From Variovorax sp. IB41 (GTDB taxonomy: Bacteria; Pseudomonadota; Gammaproteobacteria; Burkholderiales; Burkholderiaceae_C), in the NCBI RefSeq assembly GCF_016405905.1, contig NZ_JAEFCB010000005.1, forward strand, positions 245,325 through 309,324: DNA of 64,000 bases, given 5' to 3'. Under the pieces are notes generated by a model. That model made no database searches. It was not told where the DNA came from and worked only from the letters and a program-made list of their open reading frames with translations. Shown one piece after another: positions 57,952 to 64,000 of this stretch; position 1 is the first letter of the stretch, and the number at the start of each line of letters is the position of its first letter. The position numbers and the translations under genes are program-made.

Positions 57952-57968
57952 ATCACAAAAATATCACA
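57952..57968. promoter_or_regulatory. Direct repeat upstream of the aceE operon
   Basis: ATCACA at 57952-57957 and again at 57963-57968, 11 bases apart (one helical turn), in an AT-rich island between the kinase gene and aceE. It is a candidate activator site. The gap 57865-58080 holds no gene. Confidence 0.3.
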
Positions 57969-58080
57969 TTAAGAAATCGTCATGCGCCATTTGAAATAAC
58001 AGGATTTCTATGCGAAACTCGCCCGCGTTTATTGCAGAGCGCACTAAATTACAGCCACAGCCCTAAAAGGAGAGACAAGC

Positions 58081-60810
58081 ATGTCGGCAAATCCCGAGAA
58101 CCTGTTCGGCTCGGCCGCAAACGATGCGGACGCCCAGGAGACCCGTGAATGGATGGATGCACTGTCTTCCGTCATCCAGAGCGAGGGTCCCGAGCGGGCC
58201 CACTTCCTTCTCGAGCAGCTGCTCGAACATGCCCGGCAGCACAGCATCGACAAGCCGTTCTCCGCCAACACCGCCTACGTCAACACCATCGAGCCTGACC
58301 AGGAAGAGCGTTGCCCCGGCAACCTGGAGATCGAAGAGCGCCTGCGCGCCTACATGCGCTGGAACGCGATGGCGATGGTGGTCAAGGCCAACCGCCACCA
58401 CCCGGCCGAAGGCGGCGACCTCGGCGGCCACATCGGCTCCTTCGCCTCGCTGGCGAACATGTTCGGCGCCGGCTTCAACCACTTCTGGCATGCCGAGAGC
58501 GAGAACCACGGCGGCGACTGCCTCTACATCCAGGGGCACGTCTCCCCCGGCATCTATGCCCGCGCGTACCTCGAAGGCCGCCTGACCGAAGAGCAACTGC
58601 TCAACTTCCGCCAGGAAGTGGACGGCAAGGGCCTCTCCAGCTACCCGCATCCCAAGCTGATGCCCGAGTTCTGGCAGTTCCCGACGGTGTCGATGGGCCT
58701 CGGCCCGCTCATGGCGATCTACCAGGCGCGCTTTCTCAAGTACCTGCACGCCCGCGGCATCGCCAACACCGAGAACCGCAAGGTCTGGGTGTTCTGCGGC
58801 GACGGCGAAATGGACGAAGTCGAATCGATGGGCGCCATCGGCCTCGCAGCGCGCGAAGGCCTCGATAACCTGGTCTTCGTCATCAACTGCAACCTGCAGC
58901 GCCTGGATGGCCCGGTGCGCGGCAACGGCAAGATCATCCAGGAGCTGGAAGGCGAATTCCGCGGCTCGGGCTGGAACGTCATCAAGCTGATCTGGGGCAG
59001 CGGCTGGGACCAGCTGATCGCCCGCGACAAGGAAGGGGCCCTGCGCAAGATCATGATGGAGACGAACGACGGCGACTACCAGTCGTTCAAGGCCAACGAC
59101 GGCGCCTACGTTCGCAAGCATTTCTTCGGCCGCGATCCGCGCACGCTGGAGATGGTCGCCAAGATGAGCGACGACGACATCTGGCAGCTGCGCCGCGGCG
59201 GCCACGACTCGCAGAAGGTCTATGCGGCCTTCGACGCAGCCGTCAAGCACAAGGGCCAGCCCACGGTGCTCCTGATCAAGACGGTCAAGGGCTTCGGCAT
59301 GGGCAAGATCGGCGAGGGCAAGAACAACGTCCACCAGACCAAGAAGCTGAGCGACGAGGACATCATGGCCTTCCGCGATCGCTTCAACATCCCGATCCCG
59401 GACAGCCAGATCGCCGACCTGCCGTTCTACAAGCCGGCCGACGACACCCCGGAAATGAAGTACCTGCACGAGCGCCGCAAGGCCCTCGGTGGCTACCTGC
59501 CGCACCGCCGCACCAAGGCCGACGAGAGCTTCACGGTGCCCTCGCTGGAGACCTTCAAGTCGGTGATGGAGCCCACGGCCGAAGGCCGCGAGATCTCCAC
59601 GACGCAGGCCTACGTGCGCTTTCTCACGCAGCTCCTGCGAGACAAGGCGCTCGGCCCGCGCGTGGTGCCCATCCTGGTGGACGAGGCCCGCACCTTCGGC
59701 ATGGAAGGGTTGTTCCGCCAGATCGGCATCTACAACCCCGCAGGCCAGCAGTACACCCCGGTCGATAAAGACCAGGTCATGTACTACAAGGAAGACAAGG
59801 CCGGCCAGATCCTGCAGGAAGGCATCAACGAGGCCGGCGGCATGTCCAGCTGGATCGCGGCGGCCACCTCGTACAGCACGAACAACCGCATCATGGTGCC
59901 GTTCTACGTGTACTACTCGATGTTCGGCTTCCAGCGCATCGGCGACCTGGCCTGGGCGGCCGGCGACATGCAGGCCCGCGGCTTCCTGCTGGGCGGCACG
60001 TCGGGGCGCACCACGCTGAACGGCGAAGGCCTGCAGCACGAAGACGGCCACAGCCACATCCTGGCCAACACCATCCCGAACTGCGTGAGCTACGACCCGA
60101 CCTTCGCGCACGAAGTGGGCGTGATCCTGCACCATGGCTTGAAGCGCATGGTCGAGAAGCAGGACAACGTCTACTACTACCTGACGCTGCTGAACGAGAA
60201 CTACGCGATGCCTGGCCTGCAGCCCGGCACCGAAGAGCAGATCATCAAGGGCATGTACCTGTCCAGGCAGGGCCCGGTGGTCAAGGCCGCCAAGGGCAGC
60301 AAGGAAGCGCCGACCGTGCAACTGCTGGGCAGCGGCACCATCCTGCGCGAGAGCTTCGCGGCGCAGGAACTGCTCGAGAAGGACTGGGGCGTGTCGGCTT
60401 CCGTGTGGAGCTGCCCGAGCTTCAACGAGCTCACCCGCGACGGCCAGGACGCCGACCGCTGGAACCTGCTGCACCCCGACCAGACGCCGCGCGTGCCCTT
60501 CGTGGCCGAGCAACTCGCGCCCACGACCGGTCCGGTGGTGGCCTCGACCGACTACATGAAGGCCTATGCGGAACAGATCCGCCCCTTCATCCCGAAGGGC
60601 CGCGCCTACAAGGTGCTGGGCACCGACGGCTTCGGGCGCAGCGACTTCCGCAACAAGCTGCGCGAACACTTCGAGATCAATCGTCACTACATCGTGGTGG
60701 CCGCGCTCAAGGCGCTGAGCGAAGATGGCGCTGTGCCGGTGGCCAAGGTGGTGGAAGCGATCAAGAAGTACGGCATCAATGTCGACAAGGTCAACCCGCT
60801 CTACGCTTGA
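58081..60810 (+). CDS. aceE: Pyruvate dehydrogenase E1 component (homodimeric)
   Basis: A 909-residue TPP enzyme of the homodimeric E. coli type. Visible parts are [46 protein letters not shown] and the TPP motif [32 protein letters not shown]. Later come [21 protein letters not shown] and [18 protein letters not shown]. It decarboxylates pyruvate and acetylates the lipoyl groups of E2. AAAAGGAG precedes the ATG by 7 bases. First gene of aceE-aceF-(HslV-like)-lpdA. Confidence 0.98.
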   Translation: MSANPENLFGSAANDADAQETREWMDALSSVIQSEGPERAHFLLEQLLEHARQHSIDKPFSANTAYVNTIEPDQEERCPGNLEIEERLRAYMRWNAMAMVVKANRHHPAEGGDLGGHIGSFASLANMFGAGFNHFWHAESENHGGDCLYIQGHVSPGIYARAYLEGRLTEEQLLNFRQEVDGKGLSSYPHPKLMPEFWQFPTVSMGLGPLMAIYQARFLKYLHARGIANTENRKVWVFCGDGEMDEVESMGAIGLAAREGLDNLVFVINCNLQRLDGPVRGNGKIIQELEGEFRGSGWNVIKLIWGSGWDQLIARDKEGALRKIMMETNDGDYQSFKANDGAYVRKHFFGRDPRTLEMVAKMSDDDIWQLRRGGHDSQKVYAAFDAAVKHKGQPTVLLIKTVKGFGMGKIGEGKNNVHQTKKLSDEDIMAFRDRFNIPIPDSQIADLPFYKPADDTPEMKYLHERRKALGGYLPHRRTKADESFTVPSLETFKSVMEPTAEGREISTTQAYVRFLTQLLRDKALGPRVVPILVDEARTFGMEGLFRQIGIYNPAGQQYTPVDKDQVMYYKEDKAGQILQEGINEAGGMSSWIAAATSYSTNNRIMVPFYVYYSMFGFQRIGDLAWAAGDMQARGFLLGGTSGRTTLNGEGLQHEDGHSHILANTIPNCVSYDPTFAHEVGVILHHGLKRMVEKQDNVYYYLTLLNENYAMPGLQPGTEEQIIKGMYLSRQGPVVKAAKGSKEAPTVQLLGSGTILRESFAAQELLEKDWGVSASVWSCPSFNELTRDGQDADRWNLLHPDQTPRVPFVAEQLAPTTGPVVASTDYMKAYAEQIRPFIPKGRAYKVLGTDGFGRSDFRNKLREHFEINRHYIVVAALKALSEDGAVPVAKVVEAIKKYGINVDKVNPLYA

Positions 60811-60859
60811 ACATCAACAACCAACGAACGAACGGCGCCTCGCGGCGGGAGACAACGAT

Positions 60860-62506
60860 ATGGCAGCAGTGGAAGTGAAGGTGCCGGACATCGGCGATTT
60901 CGATGAAGTCGCGGTGATCGAGGTGCTCGTGAAGGTGGGCGACACGGTCAAGGCCGAGCAGTCGCTCATCACGGTGGAATCGGACAAGGCGTCGATGGAG
61001 ATTCCCTCCTCGACCGCCGGTGTGGTCAAGGAAATCAAGGTCGAGGTCGGCGGCAAGGTGAAGGAGGGCTCGGTGGTGCTCGTGCTGGAGGCCGAAGGTG
61101 CGGCCGCTGCACCGGCCTCCGCGCCTGCTGCAGCGCCCGCTCCTGCGCCTGCAGCCGCGGCGCCTGCACCTGCAGCAACTGCCGGCCCGGTCGAGATCAA
61201 GGTGCCGGACATCGGCGACTTCAAGGACGTCGCGGTCATCGAGCTCCTGGTCAAGCCCGGCGACACGATCGCGGCCGACCAGTCGCTGATCACGGTGGAG
61301 TCGGACAAGGCCTCGATGGAGATTCCGTCGTCCGGTGCCGGCGTGCTGAAGGAACTCAAGGTCAAGGTCGGCGACACGGTCAACATCGGTGACCTGATCG
61401 CGATCCTGGAAGGTTCGGCCGGTGCTGCTGCACCTGCGCCCGCACAAGCCGCTGCAGCAGCCCCCGCAGCAGCAACCGCCAGTGCCCCCGCGCCGGCCGC
61501 TGCTTCGCCGGCCCCGGCCGCAAGCCCCGCAGCCGCACCGCACGATCCCACCACGGCGCCCAGCGCCAGCCTGCCGCACGCCTCGCCCTCGGTGCGCAAG
61601 TTCGCCCGCGAACTCGGCGTGCCGCTCGAAGAGGTCAAGGGCTCCGGTCCCAAGGGCCGCATCACGCAGGAAGACGTCCAGGGCTTCACCAAGGCCGTGA
61701 TGAGCGGCCAGGCCAGCACCAAGGCCTCGGCGGCCAAGGCGCCGGCCGGTGGCGGCAGCGCGGATGGCGCGGCGCTGGGCCTCATTCCGTGGCCCAAGGT
61801 CGACTTCGCCAAGTTCGGCGCGGTCGAGCGCAAGGACCTCTCGCGCATCAAGAAGCTCAGCGGCGCGAACCTGCACCGCAACTGGGTGATGATTCCGCAC
61901 GTCACCAACAACGACGAAGCCGACATCACCGAGCTCGAAGCCTTCCGCGTCTCCACCAACAAGGAGAACGAGAAGTCGGGCGTGAAGGTCACGATGCTGG
62001 CCTTCGTGATCAAGGCGGTGGTGGCGGCGCTGAAGAAATTCCCCGACTTCAACGCGAGCCTGGATGGCGACCAGCTCGTCTACAAGCAGTACTTCAACAT
62101 CGGCTTCGCGGCGGACACGCCCAACGGGCTCGTGGTGCCGGTGCTGAAAGATGCCGACAAGAAGGGCATCCTGCAGATCAGCGCCGAGATGGGCGAGCTC
62201 GCCAAGAAGGCGCGCGACGGCAAGCTCGGCTCGGCCGACATGCAGGGCGGGTGCTTCTCGATCAGCTCGCTCGGCGGCATCGGCGGCACGCACTTCACGC
62301 CCATCATCAACGCCCCCGAAGTGGCCATCCTCGGCCTCTCCAAGGGCCAGATGAAGCCGGTGTGGGACGGCAAGCAGTTCGTGCCGCGTCTCACGCTGCC
62401 GCTGTCGCTGTCGTATGACCACCGCGTGATCGACGGGGCCCTGGCTGCGCGCTTCAACGCCTACCTGGGGCAAGTGCTCGCGGACTACCGTCGAATCCTC
62501 CTATGA
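60860..62506 (+). CDS. aceF: Dihydrolipoamide acetyltransferase (PDH E2)
   Basis: A 548-residue E2. Two lipoyl domains (lipoyl Lys43 and Lys150, both in ESDKASME) are joined by Ala/Pro linkers. They are followed by the E1/E3-binding domain ([32 protein letters not shown]) and the catalytic domain with His521 in SYDHRVIDG. It forms the core of the complex and transfers acetyl to CoA. GGGAG lies 8 bases before the ATG. Its stop overlaps the start of the HslV-like gene (ATGA). Confidence 0.97.
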   Translation: MAAVEVKVPDIGDFDEVAVIEVLVKVGDTVKAEQSLITVESDKASMEIPSSTAGVVKEIKVEVGGKVKEGSVVLVLEAEGAAAAPASAPAAAPAPAPAAAAPAPAATAGPVEIKVPDIGDFKDVAVIELLVKPGDTIAADQSLITVESDKASMEIPSSGAGVLKELKVKVGDTVNIGDLIAILEGSAGAAAPAPAQAAAAAPAAATASAPAPAAASPAPAASPAAAPHDPTTAPSASLPHASPSVRKFARELGVPLEEVKGSGPKGRITQEDVQGFTKAVMSGQASTKASAAKAPAGGGSADGAALGLIPWPKVDFAKFGAVERKDLSRIKKLSGANLHRNWVMIPHVTNNDEADITELEAFRVSTNKENEKSGVKVTMLAFVIKAVVAALKKFPDFNASLDGDQLVYKQYFNIGFAADTPNGLVVPVLKDADKKGILQISAEMGELAKKARDGKLGSADMQGGCFSISSLGGIGGTHFTPIINAPEVAILGLSKGQMKPVWDGKQFVPRLTLPLSLSYDHRVIDGALAARFNAYLGQVLADYRRILL

Positions 62507-63096
62507 CCACGGTAGTGGCCGTCCGCAAGGGCGGCCAGGTCACGATGGCAGCCGACTCTCTGGTGACCTTCGGCGACACGCGGCTCTCGCACCGCGCCGA
62601 GGCGAACCAGAAGATCTTCACCGTCGAGGACGCGGCGGGCACGAGCCTCTTCGCCATGGCCGGCGCCGCGGCGCACTTCCTGGTGCTGCAGCACGCGCTG
62701 GCCGCGCAGGAGCGCGAGAAGCTCCTGTTCGGCAGCAAGCACGAGATCTTCCGCACCTTCACGATGCTGCATCCGGTGCTCAAGGACTCGTTCTTCATGC
62801 AGACCAAGGAAGACGACCACGAGCCCTACGAGTCGAGCCAGTTCACGATGCTGATGGCCAACCAGAGCGGCATCTATGGCATCTACAGCTACCGCGAGGT
62901 GTTCGAGTTCAAGGAGTTCTGGGCCATCGGCTCGGGACGCAGCTTTGCGCTGGGCGCCATGCACGCGGCCTATGGCATCAAGTCGCGCACCTCACGCGAC
63001 GTGGCGGAGGCGGGGATCGCCGCCGCCTGCGAATTCGATCGCAATTCGGCCCCACCGGTCGACGTTCTCACACTCAAACTGAAAGTGTCCAAATGA
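62503..63096 (+). CDS. HslV-like Ntn-hydrolase, betaproteobacterial proteasome homologue (BPH) type
   Basis: A 197-residue protein starting [39 protein letters not shown]. After Met removal Thr1 would be the nucleophile. Asp17 (counted from Thr1) and the Lys of ANQKIF take the places of the HslV/proteasome catalytic Asp17 and Lys33, and [17 protein letters not shown] matches the HslV FAGGTADAF region. This fits the BPH group of proteasome-like proteins known from betaproteobacteria, which form rings; protease activity is not settled to my knowledge. It overlaps both aceF and lpdA by ATGA, so it is co-translated with pyruvate dehydrogenase subunits. No HslU-like ATPase is near. Confidence 0.75.
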   Translation: MTTVVAVRKGGQVTMAADSLVTFGDTRLSHRAEANQKIFTVEDAAGTSLFAMAGAAAHFLVLQHALAAQEREKLLFGSKHEIFRTFTMLHPVLKDSFFMQTKEDDHEPYESSQFTMLMANQSGIYGIYSYREVFEFKEFWAIGSGRSFALGAMHAAYGIKSRTSRDVAEAGIAAACEFDRNSAPPVDVLTLKLKVSK

Positions 63097-64000
63097 GCGA
63101 ACAACAAATCAAGGTGCCCGACATCGGCGACTTCGACGAAGTCGCGGTGATCGAGGTGCTGGTCAATGTCGGAGACACGGTCAAGGCCGAGCAGTCGCTG
63201 ATCACGGTCGAATCGGACAAGGCCTCGATGGAGATTCCGTCGTCGGCGGCCGGCGTGGTGAAAGCAATTGCCGTGAAGGTTGGCGACAAGGTCAAGCAGG
63301 GCTCGGTCGTGCTGACGCTGGAAGTGGAAGGTGCCGCGGCTGCTGCACCGGCTGCCGCCGCGCCTGCGCCTGCCGCAGCGGCTCCTGCGCCCAAGGCTGC
63401 TGCGCCGGCCCCCGCGCCGGCGCCGGCCGCAGCGCCCGTCGCTTCCACCTACGGCGGCAAGGTCGATGTCGAGTGCGACGTGATCGTACTCGGCGCCGGT
63501 CCCGGCGGCTATTCCGCCGCATTCCGCGCGGCCGACCTGGGCCTGAAGGTCGTGCTGATCGAGCGCTATGCCACCCTCGGCGGCGTGTGCCTGAACGTCG
63601 GCTGCATCCCCTCGAAGGCGCTTTTGCACGTGGCGTCGGTCATGGACGAGGTCAAGCATTTCGCCGACCTGGGCGTCAGCTTCGCCGCGCCCACGGTCGA
63701 TCGCGCCAAGCTGCTCGGCCACAAGAACAAGGTGGTGGGCAAGCTCACCGGCGGCCTCACGGCCATGGCCAAGATGCGCAAGGTAACGGTGCTGCGCGGC
63801 GTGGGCAACTTCATCGATCCGTACCACCTGGAAGTCGAAGAGACCTCCGGAACCAGCTGGGACACCACCGGCAAGAAGCAGACCGTCAAGTTCCGCAACG
63901 CGATCATCGCGGCCGGCTCGCAGTCGGTCAGCCTGCCGTTCATGCCCAAGGGCGATCCGCGCATCGTGGATTCCACCGGCGCGCTCGAAATGGGCACCGA
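63093..64000 (+). CDS. lpdA: Dihydrolipoamide dehydrogenase (PDH E3) with N-terminal lipoyl domain, partial
   Basis: The first ~302 codons are in the window; the rest lies beyond base 64000. Residues 1-80 form a lipoyl domain (Lys43 in ESDKASME), followed by an Ala/Pro linker to ~115. The flavoprotein part has FAD loop GAGPGG (134-139) and the redox disulfide Cys166/Cys171 in [13 protein letters not shown]. It reoxidises lipoamide with NAD+. The lipoyl extension is known for some proteobacterial E3 enzymes. The ATG overlaps the previous stop (ATGA). Confidence 0.96.
   Translation, partial: MSEQQIKVPDIGDFDEVAVIEVLVNVGDTVKAEQSLITVESDKASMEIPSSAAGVVKAIAVKVGDKVKQGSVVLTLEVEGAAAAAPAAAAPAPAAAAPAPKAAAPAPAPAPAAAPVASTYGGKVDVECDVIVLGAGPGGYSAAFRAADLGLKVVLIERYATLGGVCLNVGCIPSKALLHVASVMDEVKHFADLGVSFAAPTVDRAKLLGHKNKVVGKLTGGLTAMAKMRKVTVLRGVGNFIDPYHLEVEETSGTSWDTTGKKQTVKFRNAIIAAGSQSVSLPFMPKGDPRIVDSTGALEMGT

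Noticed and set aside
57426..60687. Long frames antisense to aceE and to the histidine kinase
   Set aside because: Both cover strands opposite to unmistakable genes and have no domain motifs of their own.

Overview
The window is GC-rich chromosomal DNA with tightly packed genes. It looks like a betaproteobacterium of the Comamonadaceae, most likely Variovorax or a close relative. This is inferred from the cyanide-insensitive bd oxidase set, the PhaZ-type intracellular PHB depolymerase, the isc cluster order, an HslV-like (BPH-type) Ntn hydrolase inside the pyruvate dehydrogenase operon, and family-typical interspersed repeats. No insertion sequence, prophage or CRISPR array is visible. One tRNA gene (Val, CAC) is present. 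No stretch longer than about 300 bases lacks a gene.

Region 1-20.6 kb is an accessory, regulator-rich section. It holds the end of a cation/proton antiporter; a TetR gene with an SDR; a MarR gene with an exported haloperoxidase-like hydrolase, sharing a palindromic operator; an AraC gene divergent from a class II aldolase and an MHS transporter; a secreted single-haem protein; two divergent stand-alone receivers; two NmrA-like genes divergent from a LysR gene; the cioAB-DUF2474 quinol oxidase operon; a crystallin-like lipoprotein; an aldo/keto reductase divergent from LysR; a secreted hydrolase; dusA; and an IclR gene.

Region 20.6-31.5 kb is a propionyl-CoA/methylmalonyl-CoA module. A GntR gene is divergent from methylmalonyl-CoA mutase (scpA). 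Next comes one unbroken frame joining a GNAT domain, a GIY-YIG domain and the MeaB GTPase through repeat-derived linkers. pccB, a small leader ORF that duplicates the start of pccA, pccA, bioB and a VOC protein follow with overlapping or close junctions. PccAB carboxylates propionyl-CoA, a VOC epimerase candidate could convert the epimers, ScpA isomerises to succinyl-CoA, MeaB protects the mutase, and BioB supplies biotin for PccA. An Lrp-type regulator closes the block.

Region 31.6-45.5 kb carries EamA and LysE exporters, an orphan RnfB-like ferredoxin, phaZ, an aromatic/aspartate aminotransferase, uvrB, and the iron-sulfur cluster operon iscR-iscS-iscU-iscA-hscB-hscA-fdx. The isc operon has an IscR type-1-like site at its promoter and a terminator-like hairpin before hscB. 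A DnaQ-type exonuclease and tRNA-Val follow.

Region 45.5-64 kb carries a DUF1266 protein, a Pro-rich micro-protein, an L-2-hydroxyglutarate-oxidase-like flavoprotein, a YqjD/YqjE-YqjK membrane pair, pyrD, rpiA, a secreted glutaredoxin-like protein, oligopeptidase A, folD, a FixJ/FixL-like two-component pair, and the aceE-aceF-(HslV-like)-lpdA operon, whose last gene runs off the window.
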